A stretch of 63,898 nucleotides of DNA from Bradyrhizobium sp. (GCF_004799405.1 NZ_SSMW01000078.1:1-63898), one strand, 5' to 3'; shown: positions 32,237 through 41,405, numbered from the stretch's first letter. Notes: generated by a model from the letters alone, not told the origin. Numbers and translations: made by a program.

Positions 32237-33715
32237 ATGCGTGAAGCGACAACAGACGAGTTCAGCAACTCTGTCAAACCGGCGAGGCGCGACATGGCCG
32301 AAGGTGTGAACGTTGCACAAACGGCCGATTTATCGGTGCTTGATCGTTTCCCGATGCGGGACCAGGACGGTAACATTCGGCCGGAGTTTGTCGAAAAAAT
32401 CGCCACCGCCGTCAAAGCCGTCGATACCGCATTTTTGCGCGAAGTCGTCGCCGAACTCCATGAAGCCGACCTCGGCGACCTGATCGAGGCGCTCGAACCC
32501 GACGATCGTGTCAGTCTGGTGGAACTGACCGGCGCGGATTTCGATTTTTCGGCGCTGAACGAAGTCGACGATTCCGTCCGCGAGGAAATCCTCGAGGAAC
32601 TGGAACCGGAGACGGTCGCCGAGGGCGTTCGCGAACTCGATTCCGACGACGCCGTCGAGTTGCTGGAAGGACTGGACCAGGAGGACCAGGAAGAGATCCT
32701 GGAAAAGCTGCCGCCATCGGAGCGCGATGCGCTCGAGCGCAGCCTGGAATATCCGGAAAATTCCGCCGGACGCCGGATGCAAACCGAATTCATCGCGGTG
32801 CCGCCGGATTGGACCGTCGGACAGGCGATCGACTACATGCGCGACACGCCGGAATTGCCCCACCGGTTTTACGAAATCTACGCCGTCGATAGCGCCCAGC
32901 GCTGGCAGGGTGCGGTGTCGCTGGATGCGCTGCTGCGCGCACGCCGGCCGGTGCCGCTCGCGGACCTGATCGACGAAGACCGCCGCCGCGTCTCGGTGAT
33001 GGACGACCAGGAAGAAGTGGCCCGGCTGTTCGGCAAATACAACCTGGTCTCGGTCCCCGTGGTCGATACCGCCAACCGGCTGGTCGGCGTTATCACGGTC
33101 GACGACGTGGTCGACGTGATCGAGGAGGAGGCCGACGAAGACTTGAAAGCGCTCGGCGGCGTCACCAGCGACGAACAACTTTCCGACAATGTCTGGACCA
33201 TCGCCAAGGGCCGCTTCAACTGGCTTCTGGTCAACCTTGCCACCGCCTTCCTGGCGTCCTCGGTGCTCGGCCTGTTCGAAGGTCAGCTGGAAAAAATGGT
33301 GGCGCTGGCGGTTTTGGCGCCGATCGTCGCCAGTCAGGGCGGCAATGCCGCGACCCAGACCATGACCGTTGCGGTCCGTGCGCTGGCGACCCGCGAACTC
33401 GGTCCGAACAACGCCTTTCGCGTTGTGATGCGCGAGGGCCTGGTCGGTCTCGTCAACGGTCTGGCATTTGCCGTCATCACCGGCATTGCCGCGGTGACCT
33501 GGTTTCGGATTCCCGGTCTGGGCGTCGTGATCGGGCTCGCAATTGTCTGCAACCTCGTTGCCGGCGCGCTCGGCGGCATCTTGATCCCGATGGTGCTGGA
33601 CCGGGTACGGGCGGACCCAGCGGTAGCCTCCGGCACCTTCGTCACCACGGTCACCGATGTCGTCGGCTTCTTCTCGTTTCTCGGCATTGCCACGCTGTGG
33701 TTCGGGCTGAAATAA
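32237..33715 (+). CDS. mgtE: Magnesium transporter MgtE
   Basis: 492 residues. N-terminal acidic MgtE_N superhelix (LHEADLGDLIEALEPDDR, about 60-180), two CBS domains (~180-320; VMDDQEEVARLFGKYNLVSV), a plug helix, then five transmembrane helices (from about 335) with SQGGNAATQT in the pore-lining helix. It is a Mg2+-gated inner-membrane channel. ATG 32237 begins MREATTDEFS; an internal ATG at 32294 with weak signal is an alternative. The leader is very short; no Mg2+ riboswitch is possible in it. Confidence 0.93.
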   Translation: MREATTDEFSNSVKPARRDMAEGVNVAQTADLSVLDRFPMRDQDGNIRPEFVEKIATAVKAVDTAFLREVVAELHEADLGDLIEALEPDDRVSLVELTGADFDFSALNEVDDSVREEILEELEPETVAEGVRELDSDDAVELLEGLDQEDQEEILEKLPPSERDALERSLEYPENSAGRRMQTEFIAVPPDWTVGQAIDYMRDTPELPHRFYEIYAVDSAQRWQGAVSLDALLRARRPVPLADLIDEDRRRVSVMDDQEEVARLFGKYNLVSVPVVDTANRLVGVITVDDVVDVIEEEADEDLKALGGVTSDEQLSDNVWTIAKGRFNWLLVNLATAFLASSVLGLFEGQLEKMVALAVLAPIVASQGGNAATQTMTVAVRALATRELGPNNAFRVVMREGLVGLVNGLAFAVITGIAAVTWFRIPGLGVVIGLAIVCNLVAGALGGILIPMVLDRVRADPAVASGTFVTTVTDVVGFFSFLGIATLWFGLK

Positions 33716-33793
33716 TCCGATGCGTCTAACCGGCGCATCGTTAATCAAACCTTAACGCGCATCGCCGACCATGCCACGGGAGCGGAGTCGGAC

Positions 33794-34126
33794 ATGCAGC
33801 GCTTGCGGCTGAAAGCGGACGGACGGATCGTGGAATTGCGGGATGGGCGGGAGTTTCCGCTCGCGCCGTCGCCGGCTTTCGCGGTTGCACCGCTAGAGGC
33901 GACGGCCGAGACGGCAACACCTCCAGCGGTTCGCGACCTTCGCCGCCGCGCGCGCCTGACCCAGATGGAATTTGCCAACCGGCTCGGCGTGCCTGTCGAG
34001 ACCATCCGGAACTGGGAGCAAGGCAAGCGCATGCCGCGCGGGCCGGCGCGCGCGTTGCTCGCCGTCTTTGCCCATGCGCCGGACACGGTGTTCGCCGCAT
34101 TGGCTTCGGAACCATTGCCGGTCTGA
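33794..34126 (+). CDS. XRE-type helix-turn-helix protein
   Basis: 110 residues. A ~45-residue head (LKADGRIVELRDGREF then Pro/Ala-rich) precedes an HTH domain: RDLRRRARLTQMEFANRLGV, PVETIRNWEQGKRMPRGPAR and LLAVFAHAPDTVF. This domain is nearly that of HigA-type antitoxins, including the GPAR-LL-V ending. No toxin-like gene adjoins it, so it may be an orphan regulator. Its target is unknown. GGAGCGGAGTCGGAC precedes the ATG. Confidence 0.75.
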   Translation: MQRLRLKADGRIVELRDGREFPLAPSPAFAVAPLEATAETATPPAVRDLRRRARLTQMEFANRLGVPVETIRNWEQGKRMPRGPARALLAVFAHAPDTVFAALASEPLPV

Positions 34127-34203
34127 GCGAAACCCTTCGCGGCAATATTGGCAGCGCAATCCCCGCGGGACATAATGGCGTTCGGTTGGTCCGGGTATCC
34201 GCG

Positions 34204-35022
34204 ATGCAATTCGTCGAAGCCAATGGCGCAAAAATCCCGGCGATCGGACTCGGAACCTGGGAGTTGCGCGGGCGAGCCTGCGCGCGGCTGGTCGAGCAGG
34301 CGATCAAACTCGGCTATCGGCACATCGACACCGCGCAGGTCTATGAGAACGAACGCGAGGTCGGCGAAGGCCTGCGCGCTTCCGGGGTGAGGCGCGACGA
34401 TGTATTCGTCACGACCAAGGTCTGGACCACGCATTTTGCGCCGAACGATCTGGAGCGGTCGACCAGGGAAAGTCTGGCAAAACTGCGGCTTTCCGAGGTC
34501 GACCTGTTGCTGCTGCACTGGCCCAATCCCCAGGTGCCGCTGGCGGAAACGCTCGGCGCGCTGGCGCGCGTCAGGAAGCTCGGCATGGCCAGGCACATCG
34601 GCGTCTCGAACTTCACCGTGGCCTTGATCGAGGAGGCGGTTGCCGCCTGTCCCGAACCTCTGGTGTGCGATCAGGTCGAGTACCATCCCTATCTCGATCA
34701 GACCAAGGTGCTGGCGGCGTGCGCGCGTCATGGCCTGGCGCTGGTGGCCTATAGTCCGATCGCGAAGGGCCGCATCAAGGGCGACGAGTTACTGGGCCGG
34801 ATCGGCAGGAAATACCGCAAGACCGCGGCGCAGGTTGGCCTGCGCTGGCTGGTGCAGCAAAGCGTCGTTGCCATTCCGCGTACCTCGAAAATCGAACGGC
34901 TGTCGGAAAACATCGAGATCTTCGACTTCGAACTGTCCGACGACGAGATGCAGTCGATCTTTCGGATGGGCAGCGCCGGAAATCGGCTGACCGATTTCGG
35001 TTTCGCGCCGAAATGGGATTGA
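34204..35022 (+). CDS. Aldo/keto reductase (2,5-diketo-gluconate reductase-like)
   Basis: 272 residues from ATG 34204 (MQFVEANGAKIPAIGLGTWE); the upstream TTG at 34186 is less likely. TIM-barrel AKR with the tetrad: Asp in YRHIDTAQVYENE, the Tyr there, Lys in VTTKVWT, and His in LLLLHWP. The NADPH-binding end is AIPRTSKIERLSEN. AKR3/5-like enzymes reduce aldehydes, ketones or keto sugars. No pathway neighbours help. Cytoplasmic and probably monocistronic. Confidence 0.9.
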   Translation: MQFVEANGAKIPAIGLGTWELRGRACARLVEQAIKLGYRHIDTAQVYENEREVGEGLRASGVRRDDVFVTTKVWTTHFAPNDLERSTRESLAKLRLSEVDLLLLHWPNPQVPLAETLGALARVRKLGMARHIGVSNFTVALIEEAVAACPEPLVCDQVEYHPYLDQTKVLAACARHGLALVAYSPIAKGRIKGDELLGRIGRKYRKTAAQVGLRWLVQQSVVAIPRTSKIERLSENIEIFDFELSDDEMQSIFRMGSAGNRLTDFGFAPKWD

Positions 35023-35154
35023 GGCGGTCTTGCCTGAGGCGGCCTTGCCTGGGCGGCCTTGCCGCAGCCGATCGAAATTGGATAAAAAAGCGAACACGCG
35101 GGCGGTATTGCCCGCTATGCTCCGGCGGGCACATTGCAACGTTGATCGAGTAGG

Positions 35155-35940
35155 GTGAGACTACCGCGGTTCATACGCCTGGGCATTGCGGCATCGGTGA
35201 TCGGCCATCTGTCAGCGGTGGCGGCGGTCCTGGTCTACGCCGAAGTGCATCCGTTCGATCCGGCGGCCACCGAGCCGATCGCGGTCGATATCGTTTTGCC
35301 GGAAGATGCTGCGCCGGTTCCAAAAGCTTCCGAGCCTCCCGCACCGATCGTACCACCTCCGGACTCCTTCGACCTCTCTTCGAAATCCCCCACGGCCGTT
35401 CAGCCGCCCCCACAACAAGCCCAGCAGCCGGCTCCACAACCCAAGCAGCCGCCGAAGCAGGCGGCCGTGCAACCGCCGTCACCACCCCCGGCGCCGGCAG
35501 TTGCGCAACCGCCGCCGGTCTCCCAGGTGCCGCCCGCTCCGGAGCCCGATCTTTCGATCAAATATCACGTGCAGCTCGGCCTGCCTGCCAAGGAAGAAGC
35601 CGGAGGTTTCGATGCGCCGGAGAAGACCGCGGATATCGGCACCGAATCTGTCGCGGAGTTTCGCCGCCGCCTCAAGATGTGCTCGACGCTGCCGAAGTCG
35701 GTTGCGCCCTCCGATGCCATCAAGATCGTGCTGCGGGTATTCATGACGCCCGACGGCCGCCTCGCCAGGGAGCCGGTGCTGGTCGAGGCCAGCGCGTCCG
35801 CAAAGGGACCCGCGCTGATGCAAAGCGCGGTCAATGCCCTGCAGGCGTGTCAGCCGTACGTCATGCTGCCGGTGGACAAATACCGTGACTGGAAAGTGCT
35901 CGATCTGAGTTTCACGCCGCAGGACTTTACCGGCGGGTAG
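35155..35940 (+). CDS. TonB/TolA-like envelope protein
   Basis: 261 residues starting at GTG 35155 (MRLPRFIRLGIAASVIGHLS, N-terminal membrane anchor about 7-29). From about 50 to 135 the sequence is Pro/Gln/Ala-rich (QQAQQPAPQPKQPPKQAAVQ), a typical periplasm-spanning linker; a compact ~110-residue C-terminal domain follows (SVAEFRRRLKMCSTLPKSVA, ILRVFMTP-like strand). This layout is that of TolA and TonB-type energy transducers. It lacks ExbB/D or TolQR genes nearby; TolA itself is longer and located with tol genes, so the exact role is uncertain. Confidence 0.7.
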   Translation: MRLPRFIRLGIAASVIGHLSAVAAVLVYAEVHPFDPAATEPIAVDIVLPEDAAPVPKASEPPAPIVPPPDSFDLSSKSPTAVQPPPQQAQQPAPQPKQPPKQAAVQPPSPPPAPAVAQPPPVSQVPPAPEPDLSIKYHVQLGLPAKEEAGGFDAPEKTADIGTESVAEFRRRLKMCSTLPKSVAPSDAIKIVLRVFMTPDGRLAREPVLVEASASAKGPALMQSAVNALQACQPYVMLPVDKYRDWKVLDLSFTPQDFTGG

Positions 35941-36000
35941 GCGGCCTGCCGAAAATGCTCGATCTATCCGGACGCTGGTTGAGCCCTCAAAGCGAAGACC

Positions 36001-36678
36001 CTATTGCCCCATCGCGCGCCAGGCGTTCGAGGCGAACTGCCTTCGCCACGTCACGATGACCACCGCCGCGGTCGTGACGAACAGGATCCAGGGACTGACG
36101 AACCAGCCGAGATAGCCGAGCGCGAAGAAAAACGCGCGCTGGCCGCGATTGAAATGCCGGGCCGCAGTTTCGAACAACCTCGTGGTCCGGATGACATGTG
36201 CTTCGGCTTCGGGCGTGTCGCGAAGTTTTGTCTGCGGCATCGCCCCCAGCAGGATGGCGACATAGTTGAACAGCCGGTAGGACCAGGCGAACTTGAAGAA
36301 CGCATAGACGAAAATCAGGATCAGCCCGAGGCATTTGATTTCCCACAGCGCGGGCGAGGGCCGAAGATCGATCGGCAAGGTGCCGAGCACGGCCATGGCT
36401 TCGTTGGTCGAGCGCAGCAGCGCCAGCGCGCCGCCGACCGCGAGGAGGCTGGTGGAGGCAAAAAACGCCGTGCCGTTTTGCAGCGACGCCAGGATCTGCA
36501 TGTCGACCATGCGGGTTTCGCGGTCGAGCATGCGCCGGACCCAGACCTCGCGGTACCGATGCATGCGGGCAGACAGGCTGTCGCGTCCGTAGGCGGTGTG
36601 CTCCAGCGTTACCGCGTACACCGTCCATTCGAGGGCGAAAAAGCCGATCGCCAGAATATCGACCCAATACGAACCCAT
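36001..36678 (-). CDS. DUF599 family membrane protein
   Basis: 225 residues, four to five predicted transmembrane helices. Landmarks are DILAIGFFALEWTVYAVTLE at the start, ASLQNGTAFFASTSLLAVGG in the first third, and RGQRAFFFALGYLGWFVSPW near the end, all typical of DUF599. The role of the family is unknown. It is transcribed alone, divergent from the glutathione transferase with about 125 bases between starts. Confidence 0.87.
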   Translation of the reverse strand: MGSYWVDILAIGFFALEWTVYAVTLEHTAYGRDSLSARMHRYREVWVRRMLDRETRMVDMQILASLQNGTAFFASTSLLAVGGALALLRSTNEAMAVLGTLPIDLRPSPALWEIKCLGLILIFVYAFFKFAWSYRLFNYVAILLGAMPQTKLRDTPEAEAHVIRTTRLFETAARHFNRGQRAFFFALGYLGWFVSPWILFVTTAAVVIVTWRRQFASNAWRAMGQ

Positions 36679-36803
36679 GTTTCATCCTTCACGATCGGGA
36701 ATGCTGCCACGCATGCCCAATCGCGGCAACCGGCGCCAAGCGGGTTGATCAGATCCGAGACCGCGTGGCAGGATGGCGCCTCCTCACATGGAGCTTCCTC
36801 GGC

Positions 36804-37460
36804 ATGGCTTTGACGCTGGTGATCGGCAACAAGAATTATTCGTCATGGTCGATGCGGCCGTGGCTGGCGCTAAAAGCCGGCCATATCGCCTTCGAGGAAG
36901 TGTTCATCCCGCTTTATACCGGCGCCGCGGACAAGCAGCGCATCCTTGATTTCACCCGTTCCGGCAAGGTGCCGGTTCTGGTCGATGGCGACGTCACGGT
37001 CTGGGATTCCCTGGCCATCATCGAATACGCCGCCGAACGGTTTCCGCAAGCGCGGCTGTGGCCGGAGGACCGCGCCAGCCGGGCCCACGCGCGTTCGATT
37101 TCGGCGGAGATGCATTCGGGTTTTGCGGCGCTGCGTAACGAATGCGGCATGAACCTGCATCGTCCCGTAGGCGCGATCGATTTGTCAGCCGAGGCGCGCG
37201 GGGACATCGCGCGAATTCAGCAGATCTGGACTGATTGCCGCGCGCGCTACGGAAAGTCCGGGCCGTTCCTGTTCGGGGCTTTCAGCGGGGCGGACGCCAT
37301 GTTCGGTCCGGTGGTGCATCGCTTCCGGACCTACGCGATCGAGGTTGCGCCCGTGGTGCGGGATTACATGGATGCGATGATGGCGTTGCCGGCCTTTCAG
37401 GAATGGACCAGCGCGGCTCTGGCCGAAACCATTATTATCGAGAAATTTGAGACGGCTTGA
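36804..37460 (+). CDS. Glutathione S-transferase family protein
   Basis: 218 residues from ATG 36804. Thioredoxin-like domain: MALTLVIGNKNYSSWSMRPW with the serine/tyrosine region YSSWS near 13-17 (Ser as the likely glutathione-activating residue), GKVPVLVDGDVTVWDSLAII with the cis-Pro and the ES-like VWDS, then an all-helical C-terminal domain. The layout fits the bacterial GST group close to the zeta class/YfcF. Substrate unknown; detoxification or stress is plausible. Confidence 0.88.
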   Translation: MALTLVIGNKNYSSWSMRPWLALKAGHIAFEEVFIPLYTGAADKQRILDFTRSGKVPVLVDGDVTVWDSLAIIEYAAERFPQARLWPEDRASRAHARSISAEMHSGFAALRNECGMNLHRPVGAIDLSAEARGDIARIQQIWTDCRARYGKSGPFLFGAFSGADAMFGPVVHRFRTYAIEVAPVVRDYMDAMMALPAFQEWTSAALAETIIIEKFETA

Positions 37461-37574
37461 AGACGGCTGGCGCTCGAATTGCGGAATGTTGACCGCAGCG
37501 CAACTTGACGGACGCCCGCGAAAGCGGTCTGAATTTGGAACCGTAGTTCCGCATTTAATGAGAGGGTGTGACCA

Positions 37575-37943
37575 ATGGGAATTCTCGATTCACTGGAAAA
37601 TTCAGACGCGTTCAAGGGCGCACTCGGCCAGCTTGAGGGGGCTGTGCTCCCGGTCGTGCTGAGCGAAGTCCTGGGCAATGGCAGCCAGGGCGGACTTTCG
37701 GCGATCGTTGCCAAGCTGCAGCAGGCAGGCTTCGGCGATCAGGTCAAGTCCTGGCTCGGAAACGGCCAGAACCTGCCGATCACGGCCGAGCAGTTGCAAC
37801 AGGTGCTGGGCAGCGACACCGTCAAGCAATTGGCGGCGCGGTTCAATATTCCGGTCGATCAACTCGCCAAGGTGCTGGCGCAACAGCTTCCCAACGCCGT
37901 GGATAAGGCCAGCCCGAATGGCAAGCTCCCGGCCGGGGCGTAG
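37575..37943 (+). CDS. YidB family protein (DUF937)
   Basis: 122 residues. MGILDSLENSDAFKGALGQL, the Gly-rich NGSQGGLSAIVAKLQQAGFG, and PITAEQLQQVLGSDTVKQLAA are all standard for the small YidB/DUF937 domain, of unknown role. GAGGGTGTGACCA precedes the ATG. The protein is soluble without export signal. Downstream there is about 220 bases before the next gene. Confidence 0.87.
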   Translation: MGILDSLENSDAFKGALGQLEGAVLPVVLSEVLGNGSQGGLSAIVAKLQQAGFGDQVKSWLGNGQNLPITAEQLQQVLGSDTVKQLAARFNIPVDQLAKVLAQQLPNAVDKASPNGKLPAGA

Positions 37944-38168
37944 GGTTGCCCGTTGCGATGGTTCCGGACGCGAAGAGGACGGCGTCAAGGCGGATTCGCC
38001 CGGAATCATCTAAATGGTGTTTATCGCACTGAAAAACCTGCAAAATCTGCGTATTTGCCATGTCCTGATGTGACTGGCCAAAAAGCCTGGCGCCATGCTA
38101 GGCTATATTTGTGTTTTTCAGTCAGCCGTAGCTAGCGGGACCGTGAGCACGGCCGGCGTTTTTGCGTG

Positions 38169-38372
38169 ATGGAGAGGGCGTTGAAGCACAAATTTACCGT
38201 TGGGGAGACCGTCTATTTCACTGCCAGCAACGTTGCCCGTCCGGCCGCCAGCGGCACCTATGAGGTGATCCGGCTGCTTCCGACCGATGGCGACGACTGC
38301 CAGTATCGGATCAAAAGCTCGACCGAGGCTTTCGAACGGGTGGCCAAGGAAAGTCAGCTCGACGTTTCCTAA
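38169..38372 (+). CDS. Small hypothetical protein
   Basis: 67 residues from ATG 38169; GTG 38166 adds one and an internal TTG at 38181 (after GGAGAGG) would begin KHKFTVGETVYFTASNVARP. The domain looks like a small SH3-like barrel (TVGETVYF, GTYEVIRLLP, CQYRIKSSTEAFERVAKESQ), found in rhizobial genomes as a conserved hypothetical. It may bind nucleic acid or other proteins. Start position is not settled. Confidence 0.65.
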   Translation: MERALKHKFTVGETVYFTASNVARPAASGTYEVIRLLPTDGDDCQYRIKSSTEAFERVAKESQLDVS

Positions 38373-38499
38373 AGTTGTGCGCATGACAGGGTGAAGCGGT
38401 TTCCATTTTCCCCTGTCGTCAAAAAGCCCGGTTCGCAGAATCATTCCGGCATTTCCTTTTTCGGGATGAGCTTTATGCTGCGTTGAGGGACATCGGCGC

Positions 38500-39453
38500 A
38501 TGAACTGGGCCTGGGCTAATTCGCTCGATCAACTCTGGCGTTCACCGGCATTTCCAATGTGGCTGACATTGGCCGCGGCGGGATTCTTCGGAATCATCGT
38601 TCTCATCACGCTGTTGAAAGCGGAGAAATCCGTTGCCAATGGCGCACTGACGGTGATTACACTTTTGGCCGTGGGCATCGCGGTTGCTGCCACCATCAGA
38701 GGGTTCGGCCCGGGCGGCCGGGGCGGGCTTGGCGGAACCCGGTTCGCCCAGCCTATGAATGCTTCGCTGCCGGCGTTGTCGTGTATGGACGACATGGCCG
38801 GAGAAACGGTTTTGACGGCGTGCGAAAAAGTATTGTTCGGTTCGCCCGAATCCACCGCTGCGGCGCTGTCCTATGCGACGTCCCAGATTACGCGGTTGAC
38901 CGCGTTCGGCGATGTCGCGGCCGCGAACCAGAGCATGTCCCCCGAACTGCAAGCGCTGCGGCGCGCCGTCGAGCGCGATCGCTATGGGTTGATGGCCTAT
39001 GCGCTTGCCGCGCGCGATCATTGCACGCCGTCGGATTGCGCAGCGTTCCGCTCGCTGACCGATCACACCCAGATCTCGGCGAATATGGATCAACGGGTCT
39101 ACGAGGGCCTGATCATACGCTATTCGCCGTCCTGGAACGCGCCGGCAGCGGCAGTGCCGGTCGCAGCGCTGCCGCCACCGGCGCTGCCGACTGGCAAACC
39201 GACCAATGCGGAATTTCCGACCGCAGCCTCGACCCCGCCCGTCAGCATCATGGCGCCGGAACCGGGTACAACACCGTCGCCATCCGCGCCGCGTCCGACG
39301 GCGCCGGTCGCCAACGCGCCCGTGCCGTCGCCACGGCCGACACCGAGTCCGACGTTGGCGGCGGTCAAAAAGCAGGCCGCGGCGAAAACGCGCGTGGCCC
39401 CTCCGACGCAGATCGCGCCGTCAGCGCAGGCCCCGGCGCCGGCGAATGATTGA
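38500..39453 (+). CDS. Membrane-anchored hypothetical with Pro-rich tail
   Basis: 317 residues. Two hydrophobic segments (FPMWLTLAAAGFFGIIVLITL at about 18-39, and ALTVITLLAVGIAVAATIRGF at about 48-68) anchor it. A soluble mid-domain (~90-205) has cysteine-containing motifs SCMDDMAGETVLTACEKVLF and HCTPSDCAAFRSL. The last ~100 residues are Pro/Ala/Thr-rich, ending AQAPAPAND. An envelope protein of unknown role; followed after 39 bases by DUF1489. Confidence 0.65.
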   Translation: MNWAWANSLDQLWRSPAFPMWLTLAAAGFFGIIVLITLLKAEKSVANGALTVITLLAVGIAVAATIRGFGPGGRGGLGGTRFAQPMNASLPALSCMDDMAGETVLTACEKVLFGSPESTAAALSYATSQITRLTAFGDVAAANQSMSPELQALRRAVERDRYGLMAYALAARDHCTPSDCAAFRSLTDHTQISANMDQRVYEGLIIRYSPSWNAPAAAVPVAALPPPALPTGKPTNAEFPTAASTPPVSIMAPEPGTTPSPSAPRPTAPVANAPVPSPRPTPSPTLAAVKKQAAAKTRVAPPTQIAPSAQAPAPAND

Positions 39454-39492
39454 TGCTTTCAAAAGCCGCCGCTGATTGCTAACACCCCGGCC

Positions 39493-39930
39493 ATGCCGTT
39501 ACATCTCATCAAGCTTGCCGTCGGCTGCGAGTCGGTCAGGGAACTCAAGGGCTGGGTCGCCGAGCGCATGCGAACCGCCAAGAAAAAAGGCTTGCCGCAA
39601 CGTCATATCCACATCACCCGGATGACGCCGAAGCGCGACGAGGAGTTGCTCGCGGGCGGTTCGCTTTACTGGGTGATCCGCGGTGAAATCTCGGCTCGCG
39701 AGAAAATCATCGCGATTGAACCGTTCCGCGATCGCGACGGTATCGGGCGGTGCCGGCTGGTGATGCAGCCTAAAGTGATCCCGGTGCTGCAGCGGCCGAT
39801 GCGGCCGTTCCAGGGCTGGCGCTATCTCGCTCCAGGCGACGCCCCGCCGGATCTGGGGTCGGTCGGCGCCGGTGTCGCCGAGATGCCCGAGCCATTGCGA
39901 CGCGAATTGCGCGATCTCGGGCTGCTGTAA
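39493..39930 (+). CDS. DUF1489 family protein
   Basis: 145 residues with the compact DUF1489 layout: MPLHLIKLAVGCESVRELKG, TRMTPKRDEELLAGGSLYWV, and RPFQGWRYLAPGDAPPDLG. The family is common in Alphaproteobacteria, cytoplasmic, without known function. A gap of 39 bases links it to the preceding membrane protein, so they may be cotranscribed. The panC fragment lies beyond its stop, on the other strand. Confidence 0.88.
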   Translation: MPLHLIKLAVGCESVRELKGWVAERMRTAKKKGLPQRHIHITRMTPKRDEELLAGGSLYWVIRGEISAREKIIAIEPFRDRDGIGRCRLVMQPKVIPVLQRPMRPFQGWRYLAPGDAPPDLGSVGAGVAEMPEPLRRELRDLGLL

Positions 39931-40056
39931 CCTTGTAATGAAGACCCGGTAACGATGCGCAGCCGGATCCATTCGAGTGGCGGGCTTTCGGTTTGACGCC
40001 GGGCCTCTGAATTCTGGTCGACGATGTCGAAGAGTTCCGGAACCGAAGTGCTCGGA

Positions 40057-40269
40057 CGGGCGAATTGAGCGGGGTTAACGAAGCAACATAACCCTGGCGG
40101 CGCGGCGTGTCGCCGGCCGCACCAGCGACACATGGCCGTCATGGAGCGCCGCCATGGTTGGAACCCAGGGCGGTGGTGCTTTTTTGATACGGAAGCCGTC
40201 GAGGGCGCGGCGCGACGCGGGGATCATGCGGACGATCAGGGGCCTTGCGACATCAGGACTCGAGCCCAT
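40057..40269 (-). pseudogene. panC: Remnant of pantothenate synthetase gene (panC), truncated and frameshifted
   Basis: Minus-strand frame from ATG 40269 reads MGSSPDVARPLIVRMIPASR then VPTMAALHDGHVSLVRPATR, matching the N-terminal domain of PanC, including the ATP-site His of the ALHxGH motif. It stops (RVMLLR then TAA at about 40075), but the next frame carries CFVNPAQFARP, the following conserved PanC segment (FVNPxQF), so a frameshift separates them. Homology ends soon after and the remaining two thirds of panC is absent; the DUF1489 gene occupies that place. Adjacent mipZ is intact. Pantothenate synthesis must rely on another panC copy if any. Confidence 0.72.
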
Positions 40270-40481
40270 TGCGGCATTGCCAGGAGCAGTCCGGTCGGGT
40301 GCGCGTCAACCCCCGGCGTGCGCCCGGTCATTGGCGAAAAGAGCGGCAGCGCTACCGCGGGTTAGGCGAAATTCATGATTAAAACCGGACGATCGGCGAT
40401 CCGGCGCCGTCGTTGCGCATTTTACTTGACCGATGCCGCGGGTAATTTGAAGATATTGTCGGCAAAGGGGGTCGACAAAGA

Positions 40482-41405
40482 ATGTTGGTGCAGACTAGTC
40501 AGGGGCAATCGGGCTCGGCACATGTGGTTGTCCTGGGTAACGAGAAGGGCGGTTCGGGTAAATCCACCACCGCCTTGCATATCGCCGTCGCGCTTTTGAA
40601 AGCCGGCCAGCGGGTCGCCACCATCGATCTTGATTGCCGCCAGCAAAGCTTCACCCGTTACATCGACAACCGGCGCGCCTGGGCGCGCCGCACCGGTCTC
40701 GATCTTGAACTCCCCACCCATTGCTGCATCAAGCTCGGCGAGACCATGCAGATCGCCGACAATGAATCTTCCGAGTTCCAGCAATTCATGGATGCGGTGA
40801 GCGCGGTCGAGCGTACCTTCGATTTCATCGTCATCGACACGCCGGGGACGGATAGTTATCTGATGCGCCTTGCGCACTCGATGGCCGATTCGCTGGTGAC
40901 GCCGATCAACGACAGCTTCCTCGATTTCGACGTGCTCGGAACCGTCGATCCCACCACCTATTCGGTGACCGGCGAAAGCCACTATGCGGCGATGGTGCGC
41001 GACACCCGGCGCAAGCGCCGCCAGGTCGATGGCGCCTCCACCGACTGGATCGTGGTGCGCAACCGGTTGTCGATGCTGGGATCGCGCAACAAGCAGCTCG
41101 TCGCCGACGGCCTCAACGACCTGTCATTCCGGCTCGGCTTCCGCTCGATCGACGGCTTTGCCGAGCGGGTGGTCTACCGCGAATTTTTCCCGCGCGGGCT
41201 GACCGCGCTCGACGATCTCGACGAGGCCACGCTTGGCACCCGTCCGAGCATGGGCCATGTGACGGCGCGCGAGGAGGTCACGAGCCTGTTGCGCAAGTTG
41301 AAACTGCCGCTCGATGAGCGCGGCCGGCGCCGCGCGGCCAATCGTGCCGAATGGTTCAGCCAGATCGACAAGCCGCTCGAGGTCCACGACATCCTTGGCG
41401 CCTAG
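40482..41405 (+). CDS. mipZ: Division-plane positioning ATPase MipZ
   Basis: 307 residues. ParA/MinD-type ATPase: deviant Walker A GNEKGGSGKST at 20-30, the ATIDLDCRQQSF switch, Walker B FDFIVIDTPG near 125. MipZ forms a bipolar gradient off ParB-bound origins and blocks FtsZ polymerisation away from midcell. Long sequence similarity to the alphaproteobacterial MipZ family is visible through ADSLVTPINDSFLDFDVLG. ATG 40482 begins MLVQTSQGQSGS; no ribosome site is strong. Confidence 0.93.
   Translation: MLVQTSQGQSGSAHVVVLGNEKGGSGKSTTALHIAVALLKAGQRVATIDLDCRQQSFTRYIDNRRAWARRTGLDLELPTHCCIKLGETMQIADNESSEFQQFMDAVSAVERTFDFIVIDTPGTDSYLMRLAHSMADSLVTPINDSFLDFDVLGTVDPTTYSVTGESHYAAMVRDTRRKRRQVDGASTDWIVVRNRLSMLGSRNKQLVADGLNDLSFRLGFRSIDGFAERVVYREFFPRGLTALDDLDEATLGTRPSMGHVTAREEVTSLLRKLKLPLDERGRRRAANRAEWFSQIDKPLEVHDILGA

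Noticed and set aside
33719..33739. GATGCG/CGCATC hairpin after mgtE as terminator
   Set aside because: A 6-bp stem without a following T-run; too weak to call.
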